Assembly (NCBI GenBank): GCA_029962745.1
Contig: CM057154.1
Location: forward strand, 24,263,823-24,327,822
DNA from: Echinometra lucunter
Taxonomy: Eukaryota; Echinodermata; Echinoidea; Camarodonta; Echinometridae
DNA length: 64,000 nt
Direction: 5' to 3'
The notes under the pieces were generated by a model that saw only the letters and a list, made by a program, of their open reading frames with translations, ran no database searches and had not been told where the DNA came from. The first letter of the stretch is position 1; each line of letters starts with the position of its first letter. Position numbers and translations under genes: made by a program. This document shows positions 13,011-23,572 of this stretch, piece by piece.

Positions 13011-13642
13011 GAAAGTTGGTCAAATGACTAGAAAGATTAGTCATTCACTATGTCTTATTTGACTAAAAAATAATTAGTCATTTGTTTTTAAACTGACTAA
13101 TATTAATTAGTCAATCAAATTATGCCTTATTTGAGTAATCCTGGAAATAATTAGTATTGTATGAGAAAGAATTGGTCCGTAAATAGTCCTACACTGAAAT
13201 CAGTTAGTCTTACATTAGTCTTTCATTAGTCTTTTTATTAATCATTTGCTAGTCAATGATGACATGACATGGCGTGGTGCTGAGGTAAGCTGTCAGTCAT
13301 GGAACTAATTTCACACATGCATATTCAAATTCTATATATACTTTTGAAAAACAATGGCTGTTCTTGACACCCTGAATGCTTGTCATAGGCTTGACTGACA
13401 TAGCAACAAGCACAGCTGAAGTAGTGTACGCAAACTTGATTCCAAGTTATTTTTGTAGTTAATAGACCTGTTTACTAACATGTTCAAATTTTATGCATAC
13501 CTTTCAATCATTGGTTGTTGTTGATAACCGGAAAGCTTGCCAAAGGCTTTCAAGACAGAGCAACAAGATTAGTAATGTTACCCAAGTAGTGTACTAGTGA
13601 TTGTTCATTACTAACAGGTTTAAGGAATGTCTCCTTAGTCTA

Positions 13643-14000
13643 TATAGTGCAGACGTCCGGTCCAGGTTTCCCTGAGATGATATAAACACTTTTCATTGGA
13701 CTGCTCAATTAAACACAGGAATAATGCCTGCAGAAATAGGAAAAAAATATTCCCTCAGGTTTGCAGTATTCAGTTTTCTGAGAGTAGGAACTCGAAAAGA
13801 GGGGTTTTCCCACTAAAGAAAGTCTATAGTGCAGACGTCCGGTCCAGGTTTTCCTGAGATGATATAAACACTTTTCATTGGACTTCTCAATTAAACACAG
13901 GAATAATGCCTGCAGAAATAGGTAAAATATCCCCTCAGGTATGCAGTATTCAGTTTCTGGGAGTAGGAACTCCAAAAGAGGGGTTTTCCCACTAAAGAAA
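13643..14000. repeat. Two direct 182-bp repeats
   Basis: TATAGTGCAGACGTCCGG starts at 13643 and again at 13825. Both units run through ATTGGACT.CTCAATTAAACA to GGGGTTTTCCCACTAAAGAAAG. Confidence 0.85.
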
Positions 14001-14570
14001 GCACACGAATTGCGAATCGCGAGCAATATTCGCCGATTCACATTACATTTCATTACACAATGCTATTGCTGTTTGAACATAATCACTGTGACCACCTAAT
14101 TTACCATTAGGCAACCTAACCAATTGTACTGGTTGCCTGGCTGGTAACCAAGGAAAAAAAGTGAAGTGAGAGCCATGTGAATCTTTACTAAAGCTTTAGA
14201 CAGGCTTTACAATCAATTGTAATTGTTACCATATATCATGACGAATGTATTTATCTAGTCAATTTTGCAAACCAAAACCAGCGAGAGCTAGCTGCGGCGC
14301 TCCCGGCCAGCTCGGCAGGCTCGGTGTTGCATCTGCGCTGTGCACCGTGAACAATCAGCTGACGCGCACAGCTGATCCATCAGCCAGCTGCATGTGCGCG
14401 TGACGTTTTAACCTGCGCGGTAGGGATGCGCAGAAACATAACTTTGGAACGTTCTTAAGTGGACATCGCCCTAAACTTTATTTTTGCTCTTTCTCAAATT
14501 AAGTCATTTTAGGGGTTAAAATTCATACAGAAATTGTAAAGGCAAAGGGGTTTCATACTCGGTGCCAGGT

Positions 14571-14870
14571 AAAAATGTCAGAGGTAAAAATGTCAGAGGA
14601 AAAAATGTCAGAGGAAAAAATGTCAGAGGTAAAAATGTCAGAGGTAAAAATGTCAGAGGTAAAAATGTCAGAGGTAAAAATGTCAGAGGTAAAAATGTCA
14701 GAGGTAAAAATGTCAGAGGAAAAAATGTCAGAGGTAAAATGTCAGAGGTAAAAATGTCAGAGGTAAAAATGTCAAAGGTAAAAATATCAGAGGTAAAAAT
14801 GTCAGAGGAAAAAATGTCAGAAGTAAGATGTCAGAGGTAAAGATGTCAGAGGTAAAAAATTAATGTCAGA
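14571..14870 (+). repeat. 15-bp minisatellite, left foldback arm
   Basis: Tandem GTAAAAATGTCAGAG units with occasional A for T (GGAAAAAATG) and one 14-bp unit near 14735. Open in frame as NVRGK repeats, which is only a consequence of the unit being a multiple of 3. Confidence 0.95.
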
Positions 14871-15989
14871 GATATGTCAGATTTGGAAATGTTTAAGTGA
14901 CATGTTTCAGCTACGAATATTAAATTGTATAAATGATGGGGAGTGCGATATATTCAAATATTTTCTGTAAACATACTGTGTCTATTTGAATGCCCTTCTC
15001 ATGGCCATTTGGAAATAACGGTTATGGTGCTGGCGGGGTGAACGTTCTGGTATGCGCGCATTGCTCTCGTTTTCACCGCGGGGACGGGCATTGTAAAAAC
15101 GATGGTGGGAAAAAACTGGGTTGGTAACATAAGTAGCTGACCACATACATTCCACACGAGTGCGCGATTTAAATATGCAAATTCCTCTTCACAAACTCCC
15201 CCCCCCCCCGCCCTACTCCAATCAAGCGTGGTATACGTGAACGAATGCTTCAATATTATTGTCCTCATACGTAAGGAAGAATAGAAGTAAGCGAAATTGA
15301 ATCGTTAATTCGATCTATTTCTCGACCTTTTGTATTATTTCATCTAATACGTTTCGGAATTTACAACTTTTAAAAAGAATTATTCAATTAGATAATTGTG
15401 TTAGCATAAGTAAAACATCAAACGTGGTTATCCCTTCTTAAGTTCATCTACCATTCTGTCATTCCACTTAAGATCTTAAATCATTTAGATATCCTGTAAC
15501 TTAATTAATCTCACAAAGAAAATAATGAACATTATCCAATGCTACATTTCTTACCCAAAAGGCGCGATTTACTTATCGCTTGTTGAAATTGTCACAAATA
15601 TGTTTCACAGTGCAATGCATGTCAAGCGGCCAAATCTTAAACACAGAGAGGGAACTGGGCATTCGTTTGATCCTATATTTGGGGTCAGCTAATTAAACAA
15701 GTTTCCGGAAGATCAAAGCACACATTGGGCAATGGGCACATACCAGGACGTTCTCCCGGCCAAAACAACATAATAGGTGGTTATGAATGGGACAACATTA
15801 TCACTTTCACATCAAATGAGTAAGACAGGAAGGCCATTCGAGTGACTGAACATTCACAATTTTACAGAGAGCAGTATTATTGTGATCACTCCATTTATAC
15901 AGTATCCATTCTTTTTAAAATATCTCGTGCTCTTCCTAATTTCAAATTCAATATTCTCTTACCTGTAACACGTTCACTTCGGCATTTTC

Positions 15990-16380
15990 AGAGCTGATAT
16001 TTTTATCTCTGACATTATTACCTCTGACATTTTTACCTCTGACATTTTTACCTCTGACATTATTACCTCTGACGTTTTTACCTCTGACATTTTTATTTCT
16101 GATATTTTTACCTCTGACATTTTTACCTCTGACATTTTTACCTCTGACATTTTTACCTCTGGCATTTTTACCTCTGACATTTTTACCTCTGACATTTTTA
16201 CCTCTGACATTTTTTCCTCTGACATTTTTTCCTCTGACATTTTTACCTCTGACATTTTTACCTCTGGCATTTTTACCTCTGACATTTTTACCTCTGACAT
16301 TTTTTCCTCTGACATTTTTACCTCTGACATTTTTACCTCTGACATTTTTACCTCTGACATTTTTACCTCTGACATTTTTA
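15990..16380 (-). repeat. 15-bp minisatellite, right foldback arm (inverted)
   Basis: Same unit as 14571-14870 in reverse complement (CCTCTGACATTTTTA). Units nearest the centre are more diverged (TATTTTTATCTCTGACATTATTA), and those at the outer end are nearly identical. Confidence 0.95.
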
Positions 16381-17004
16381 CACCGAACCTCATACTCACC
16401 CCCCCCCCCCCCAAAAAAAAAAAATTGTTCCATATGTCTCCCTATAGCAGAATCCGAACCATACAAAAACTTACATATATGGGACTACACACAGTTTTTC
16501 AGACTTAGAAAAGTATCGGTTCATTTGTAAATTTTTCATTTGGTTAATATGAAGGACATTGTGTCTCACCAAATTAAAAGAAAATATTTCAAAATAAGTT
16601 GCTGAAAAGGTATAAAAATCTAAAATATGTAGTGCGGGACAAATTGTAACATGACTAACTAATGTGACTAACCAAGATTTTGGGATCTACTTATAAAAAA
16701 CTGAGAGGAAAACTTTGAAATTTTTGTGGATAAACATTTGTCATCATACCAGAAGTAAAGCAGATATTGCATTAAGTTTGAGGTACAACAGAGTAAGGAA
16801 GGATGTTTTTTTTCAAAAGCATTGCTCATTGTTTTTGTGTCCTTTTTTTTGTAACATAACTAACCATGGTCAGACGTTCTCATTACAGCTCTGGCATTGT
16901 CCAGTTGCTTTTTATTCTTTTTTTATGTATTGTAGACCTTGGATGGGAGAATATGTTGTTTCAAGATTAGGACTTGAAATGAAATGGATTTTTATTTTGC
17001 TGTA

Positions 17005-17504
17005 NNNNNNNNNNNNNNNNNNNNNNNNNNNNNNNNNNNNNNNNNNNNNNNNNNNNNNNNNNNNNNNNNNNNNNNNNNNNNNNNNNNNNNNNNNNNNNNN
17101 NNNNNNNNNNNNNNNNNNNNNNNNNNNNNNNNNNNNNNNNNNNNNNNNNNNNNNNNNNNNNNNNNNNNNNNNNNNNNNNNNNNNNNNNNNNNNNNNNNNN
17201 NNNNNNNNNNNNNNNNNNNNNNNNNNNNNNNNNNNNNNNNNNNNNNNNNNNNNNNNNNNNNNNNNNNNNNNNNNNNNNNNNNNNNNNNNNNNNNNNNNNN
17301 NNNNNNNNNNNNNNNNNNNNNNNNNNNNNNNNNNNNNNNNNNNNNNNNNNNNNNNNNNNNNNNNNNNNNNNNNNNNNNNNNNNNNNNNNNNNNNNNNNNN
17401 NNNNNNNNNNNNNNNNNNNNNNNNNNNNNNNNNNNNNNNNNNNNNNNNNNNNNNNNNNNNNNNNNNNNNNNNNNNNNNNNNNNNNNNNNNNNNNNNNNNN
17501 NNNN
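17005..17504. other. Assembly gap (500 N)
   Basis: The left side ends at a point equal to 22343 in the next contig, so the contigs on both sides overlap in homology rather than abut. Confidence 0.99.
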
Positions 17505-17727
17505 TTTAATGATATCATATTGGTTGCAAATCATCTATAATCATTAGGTCTTCAAATTCCAGTCAAAGTTCAGCTTTCCTGATTAAATCCAATTAGAGTG
17601 GATTGTCATCAGTCATATCATTTTGTCTTTTTTTTTTAAAGTGTAACTGGTATTTTAGGCAGCAGCATGAAAAGCGTATTAGATGGCAATATTTATTCCA
17701 TTGAATTCTTATGGTACCCTCCAACAG

Positions 17728-19502
17728 ACAGTCTTGAAATGTTGCTCTCAGAAGACGCACTGTCAAGTTTTGTACCTCTCATGGCCCTCTGCAATCTGTA
17801 TTTATTCAAGCTGATACATCCAGGTGAGCAAGTAGAAACCTGTCAATTGCTATAATTTTTTTTTAATCAGGATTATATCATTTTTGTTGAGAACACTAGA
17901 CCCTTAGTTCTGTTAGATTTGAAACTAGATTATATCAATGGAATTTCATCCTTCATCACCTATTCACTTTTGTTTCCAATTAGCATTTGAACTAAATTTT
18001 CAACAAATTGTACATTGAATTTAAGTCATTGAAACCATCTGTTTAGAATTACCCCCAGTTTATAGAGACCCCATATTTTCTTTCCTTGTTTTTCATTGAG
18101 ATCATTGGTACATTATTCACAACAGAAATACTATTATCTACCTAGAAAGATGTATTGCAGTGTCAGAAATACTTTCTATTAACCTTATACTGACCAGTGA
18201 GTTTCAGTATGCGTACGTATGTCCCTAGATTGGGGTTTATGGAATAAAACTGCCATTTGATCTGTTTGCTGTTGTCTTATTTTATCCTGTATTTCTTCAA
18301 ACTTGAGTGTAAACTCCTGGAATACCACATAAAAGTTGTTTTTTTTTTTTTTTTTTTTGGGGGGGGGGGTGGTTGTTTATATATGCTAGATGTAGATATA
18401 GATAAAAGTCAAACCAACAATGATGCAGAGTACTCCAAACTGTAGACAGATCAGGCAGAATAGCTGTAGACCGATTATTTTTGTCACGTGATTGGTACCC
18501 TAGAACAGTGTTGCAAGCTTTCTGTTACAGATCCATGCCAATGACCTTGTTCGCCTGGACTCACTGACCATGTTTGGTGAGTATCTGAGTGGACAGGAGA
18601 CTCCCCTTATTATCAGCTTCTCTGTCAAGACCGATTTTGATAGAACCGAAGGCTCTACATCGTATAGAGACAGGCTGAAGACCTTGAGGTGAGGAGTGCA
18701 GAAATGATATTCTGAAAAAAATACATGTGCGTTATTGTTAATGTTTGTATAGTGATGCTCATCATTATGAGAGGTCGAAATACGGAGAAGTTATTGGTGA
18801 ATGTCTGCCACTGTCTGCACAAAGGTGGCTACGTATGCTTTAATTAACAAGAGACATCTGCATGAGAACTATTGATATAGTGTTCGTTATTTGCAATTTC
18901 AGTTTTATTATAATGATTAGCATCATTCTCCATAACATAAAAGATAACTTAGTCTTCTGAGTATGGCCCATGGTCACCAGGAAGGGTTTTGTTCCTACAA
19001 AAATCATTCAGGATAACACTCCATATTTTAAAGTGAGGCTCCTTTAAAAATTTACCAGATGCATTATTCTGAAAAGGCTTTTGTGCTAAGTTGTGCTAAG
19101 TTGACATCCTGTTCTCATCATGCTACCAGTATGATATACAGCTAGTGATGATTAGGTAAGTAGTGGCAAGTATGTAGTGCAGCATGAAAACTGACACCAA
19201 CAGAGGTACTTAATTCATTTCTCATTTCTTTCTTAGTTTGTGCTGAGTTAATGATAATGATGATAAAATTGTGATGGATTACTGCAGAAAAGGAACAGTG
19301 TCAACCACCATTCTCTTTTTGTTATCTGTTTTTTGTGTTTTTTCTTTGTTTGATCAGAGAGTGGATGATGGGAATGACGATGTCATCGTGATGGATTCTT
19401 ACATTGAAGATGAAGTGCCTCAGGGAGATGGTACCATCAGCAGACTGAGGGAAAGAAGAGAAACAACTCAGGGACAGGGAGCTCAGGGATGCCCACATAC
19501 AG
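17728..19502 (+). pseudogene. SMG6: Decayed second copy of SMG6 middle exons (copy B)
   Basis: Three exons correspond to 9807-9910, 10605-10784 and 11466-11621 of copy A. Exon 17728-17823 has lost 8 nt in total: an in-frame GTG, a 4-nt frameshifting loss in the CTCATGGCCCT region, and one base at the donor. Exon 18531-18688 has one 3-nt gain and losses of 8 and 17 nt, destroying the YVSIAP segment. Exon 19358-19502 has lost 11 nt within the coiled-coil part, which shifts the frame. Splice-site dinucleotides and intron sequence stay clearly alignable to copy A. The damage is concentrated in former coding sequence, so this copy cannot make SMG6. It is either a young pseudogene duplicate or a badly assembled allele. 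Confidence 0.85.
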
Positions 19503-20309
19503 GTCAGTGGTTTCCTCTTCTTACTAAAGGTTTCTTCACATATTCAGCAGTTAACCACTTTCAAAAAATACAAGGTTATTTTTGTGTACAAAGTGGTTGC
19601 AAGTGATGCAACAGGGGTAGTATATGGGCAATTCCATGATTAAGTGGACATCGCCATAAACTTTATTTTTGCTCTTTCTCACATTAAGTCATTTTAGGGG
19701 TTAAAGTTCATACAGAAATTGTAAAGGCAAAGGGGTTTCATACCCACCCCCCCCCCCAAAAAAAACAAAATTGTTCCAAATGTCTCCTTATAGCAGAATC
19801 CGAACCATGCAAAAACTATATATGGGACTACACACAGTTTTTCAGACTTAGAAAAGTATCGGTTCATTTGTAAATTTTTCAATTGGTTAATCTGATGGAC
19901 ATTGTGTCTCACCAAATTAAAAGAAAATATTTCAAAATAAGTTGCTGAAAAGGTATAAAAATCTAAAATACGTAGTGCGGGAAAAATTGTAACATGACCA
20001 ACCGTAACGTGACTAACCAATATTTTGGGATCTACTTACAAAAACTGAGAGGAAAACTTTTAGATTTTTGTGGATAAAAATTTGTCATCATATCAGAAGT
20101 AAGGCAGATATTGCATTAAGTTTGAGGTACAACACAGTAAGGAAGGATGTTTTTTTTTAAAGCATTGCTCATTGTTTTTGTGTCCTTTTTTTTTTGTAAC
20201 ATAACTAACCATGGTTAAAAGTTCTCATTACAGTTCTGGCATTGTCCAGTTGCTTTTTATATTTTTTTGTCTCGCCCACCGGAGGTGAAGGCGAGACTAA
20301 GGGATCCAA

Positions 20310-20385
20310 ATGGCGTCCGTCCGTCGTCCGTCCGTCGTCCGTCCGTCGTCCGTCCGTCGTCCGTCCGTCCGTCCGTCCGTCCGTC
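20310..20385 (+). repeat. (CGTCCGTC)n tract
   Basis: Simple repeat of CCGTCCGT/CGTC directly after the left end of the Helentron-like element. It is open in several frames but not a gene. Confidence 0.9.
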
Positions 20386-20410
20386 ACAAACGTTATGAAA
20401 GATAACTTGG

Positions 20411-21516
20411 CAACCGTGACTCACTTTTCAACCAAACTTGGGTTGTAGTTGCACTAAGGGGACCTGCATGTTATGGTCCAGTCAGAGGTCACATGGTAAG
20501 GTCAAAGGTCATTTCAGGTCAAACGTTAAAGTTTACGTGCAAGACTCTCTTATGACACAAAACTCTGCAACCGTGACTCACTTTTCAACCAAACTTGGGT
20601 TGTAGATGCACTAAGGGGACCTGCATGTTATGGTCCAGTCAGAGGTCACATGGTAAGGTCAAAGGTCATTTCAGGTCAAACGTTAAAGTTTACGTGCAAG
20701 ACTCTCTTATGACACAAAACTCTGCAACCGTGACTCACTTTTCAACCAAACTTGGGTTGTAGATGCCCTAAGCGGACCTGCATGTTATGCTCTAGTCAGA
20801 GGTCACATGGTAAGGTCAAAGGTCATTTTAGGTCAAACGTTAAAATTTACGTGCAAGACTCTCTTATGACACAAAACTCTGCAACTGTGTGACACTGTTC
20901 AATCAAACTTGGGTTGTAGATGCACTAAGGGGACCTGCATCTTATTGTCCAGTCAGAGGTCACATGGTAAGGTCAAAGGTCATTTCAGGTCAAATGTTAA
21001 AGTTGACGTGCAAGACTCTCTTATCACACATAACTTTGCAACCGTGACTCACTTTTCAACCGAACTTGGGTTGTAGATGCACTGAGGGGACCTGCATGTT
21101 ATGGTCCAGTCAGAGGTCACATGGTAAGGTCAAAGGTCATTTCAGGTCAAACGTTGAAGTTTACGTGCAAGACTCTCTTATGACTCAAAACTCTGCAACC
21201 GTGTGACACTTATCTATCAAACTTGGGTTGTCGATGCACTAAGGGGACCTGCATGTTATGGTCCAGTCATAGGTCACATGGTAAGGTCAAAGGTCATTTC
21301 AGGTCAAACATTAAAGTTTACGTGCAAGACTCTCTTATGACACAAAACTCTGCAACCATGTGACACTTATCTATCAAACTTGGGTTGTAGATGCACTAAG
21401 GGGACCTGCATGTTATGGTCCAGTCAGAGGTCACATGGTCAGGTCAAAGGTCATTACAGGTCAAACGTTGAACGGTTAAAGTTTACGTGCAAGACTCTCT
21501 TATGACACAAAACTTT
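20411..21516 (+). repeat. Seven 157-bp tandem repeats rich in AGGTCA half-sites
   Basis: CAAC(C/T)GTG starts at 20411, 20568, 20725, 20882, 21039, 21196 and 21353, exactly 157 bp apart each time. Each unit contains AGGTCA four times in a cluster: one, then 7 bp, then two spaced by a single A (DR1), then TTTC and another (DR4). Most units keep all four; one has TTTTAGGTCA and one ACAGGTCA at the last site. The final unit has a small insertion. Confidence 0.95.
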
Positions 21517-22758
21517 GTCTTCAACAAATTTTGGTCTTTTGTTTCTCTCCCACAAACTCAATTTACATGCATACCATATTACAATTATTATGTTCAGCAT
21601 TCAAATCTGGTGTTCTCATCAATTTCAGGCATGCTTTTTACTAATTATTAACAAAATGCTGCCTTTAACCTCTATCTAATTAGTCAATTTACCCCTGACA
21701 GGTTATCCGTGTCTATCTTGCGGGTGCCAGGCAACATTTTGCACTTGAAAGAATATTAAAACTATACATAAATACTCAGTGCAAAGTGGCTGAGGGATCA
21801 GTTTTTTGTTCTCTTCAATTTTATGCATGCTTTTTTTTTTTCCTGTGGCAGTATTCAATATACCATAAAAGATTTTAGTCACTAACCCTTCTTCTTAACA
21901 AAACATAACTGTTCTCGTATTTCTTTTCTCTAAATTATAAGCTCATTATCACACTACATCATATGCAGCCCTCAGCTACACTACAACCACAAACACTTTT
22001 CAACTCCACACATGTAAAATATCAATCATACAATGTTACTCATATCAGAGGGATGAGAGTAGAAGCAGGGAAAGTACATGCACGTGAAAATGCAGTACCA
22101 TTTCATAAAAAACCCTTCTCATATTTTATCAAATGTTATTCCATCCCAGTTATTTCACAATGAGCTTTCGATACAGTTCTGTTGTGTGCCATCACAGATC
22201 GCGATATTTCTAGTTATTTTCACAAGTGGGCGAGACACAACATCGCAAACGCCTTGTTTATGTATTGTAGACCTTGGGTGGTAGAATATGTTGTTTCAAG
22301 ATTAGGACTTAAAATGAAATGGATTTTTATTTTGCTGTATCAAAAGGTATAAACATTTGCTTAAATGTAATGTTACTAATCATGGAATTGCCCATGTATG
22401 TACTATGTACTCACATATCTTAGTGTTCTATGATACAGAAATGGGATGTGTCTTGTCGTTGCATATCCGAACAAGCTTTAAAGGTTATGGTTAATTGTAG
22501 AAGGCCCTCAGTAACTTTTTATGAGATTTTTTTGCTTCTAGCTGGTGAAAAGCATAATAGCAAGATTAAGATGCTTTAAAGTGACAAATGTGACAAAAGT
22601 AACACACAGCATGCAGATGTGTTGAACCAGTGAGAGATCTGTAATGCAGGATCTCATTAATATTAACCACTATCTTACAACCCCTATCCTCCACAAGCCC
22701 ATTTTTGAGAACCTTTCTCTGCAGCTTCTCCTTGATACAGTTATCAAACAATAGTTAA

Positions 22759-23325
22759 AGGGAATAGAAACTGAGAAATCATGGGGAAAGGCAGGGTGAT
22801 CTCGGATGAGAGAGGGGGAATGCAGTCGGCCGCTCGCAAGAAAAGGGATAATCCATTCTAAACAACTGTGATTTATTGCTGTACGTGTTTCAAATTTTGC
22901 GCAGTGAAAAAGCTAATAAACAGCTAGTCATATGGAAAAACAATTACATGGCCAGCTCCCTGGGAGAGCCTAAGGGGTGTTACGTAATCCGCGGCGACGA
23001 CGTGTCAGAGAAGGGCAATGGAGTTTAATGGCTAGACTAACAAACCAGAAGTAAACTATATTTTGTATTTTGAAATGTTGGAGCATTATACAAGACGTTC
23101 CTTTGAGTGAACACGATGAGACCTGTTAAGAGTCTAAACACTCAGAGTTGTTGAGAAATGTGAGAACCCGAAGTGTATGACGAGGTTGAGTTCGGTAAAC
23201 TTCGTGCTGTCCTAACTTTTATCGCATTAGTCCGACGGGCTCGCATAACGGACGGATTATAGTGTACAAGTAAACAAGCCTTTTGCAAATTCGTTTTCCC
23301 CATGATTTCCCAGTTGCTGGCTGCT
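22759..23325. mobile_element. 567-bp TTAA-target MITE
   Basis: Flanked by TTAA (22755-22758, 23326-23329). Copy A has the empty site AATAGTTAATGGCACC near 200-215. Imperfect terminal repeats of about 30 bp share the inner block GAAATCATGGGGAAA. No ORF of interest. Confidence 0.8.
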
Positions 23326-23572
23326 TTAATGGCACCAGGCACACTTTCATCCATTATGTGTACCATTAGGCTATTTGTTCTTTTTTGTTGACCTCTTATA
23401 CTCAAAATTTGCTTTGTCCATGTTTGCTCTGTTTTGTTATCAATGCTTTGTTGTTTATTTTATGTACATGTTTCTATTGAGAATGAAATGAAGAATTAAG
23501 ATCATTTGAACCCGCTAGTCATATAGAGACTCATAAACAGTAATGCTCATTTTCTGTACTATCATGTCGCAG

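Larger units (their letters stand above)
11925..14454. mobile_element. 2.5-kb TTAA-target element with short inverted ends
   Basis: Flanked by TTAA (11921-11924 and 14455-14458). The empty site GATTAAGTGGAC is present in the sister copy near 19640. Ends are GGACGTTCCACAGTT and the complement of AACTTTGGAACGTTC, matching at 13 of 15. The interior has a tandem repeat at about 12380-13010, a two-unit repeat at 13643-14000, and no transposase ORF, so it is non-autonomous. A TTAA target is typical of piggyBac and Kolobok superfamilies. A TA target with one more terminal base is formally possible. Confidence 0.75.
14561..16389. mobile_element. TU-like foldback element with 15-bp repeat arms
   Basis: A 1829-bp insertion flanked by the perfect 8-bp duplication TCATACTC (14553-14560 and 16390-16397). 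The sister copy at 19731-19750 has only one such site (TCATACCC). Both ends are arrays of a 15-bp unit, GTAAAAATGTCAGAG, in opposite orientation: about 20 units at 14571-14870 and about 26 at 15990-16380. The outer ends are GGTGCCAGGTAAAAATG and the complement of TTTTTACACCGAACC. The unique centre (14880-15985) has no convincing ORF. Known sea-urchin TU elements have long inverted repeats with an outer domain of 15-bp tandem repeats and 8-bp target duplications, and this fits. It would need transposase in trans. Confidence 0.85.
20268..22256 (+). mobile_element. Helentron-like non-autonomous element with 157-bp array
   Basis: A 1989-bp insertion in a T run; the uninterrupted site is at 16925 (CTTTTTTTATGTATTG). 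The left end is TGTCTCGCCCAC. Its inverted partner GTGGGCGAGACA lies 20 bp inside the right end (22226-22237), followed by a weak stem-loop (CAA-GC / GC-TTG). Asymmetric inverted repeats, a 3' hairpin, insertion between T residues and internal tandem repeats are features of Helitron2/Helentron elements. No Rep/helicase ORF is present, so it would depend on an autonomous partner. The left end is followed by a (CCGTCCGT)n tract. Confidence 0.6.

Noticed and set aside
14562..14840. Repeat protein of NVRGK units (and the same on the - strand at 15948-16466)
   Set aside because: The 15-bp repeat length is a multiple of 3, so it stays open by chance. It lies in the foldback arms.
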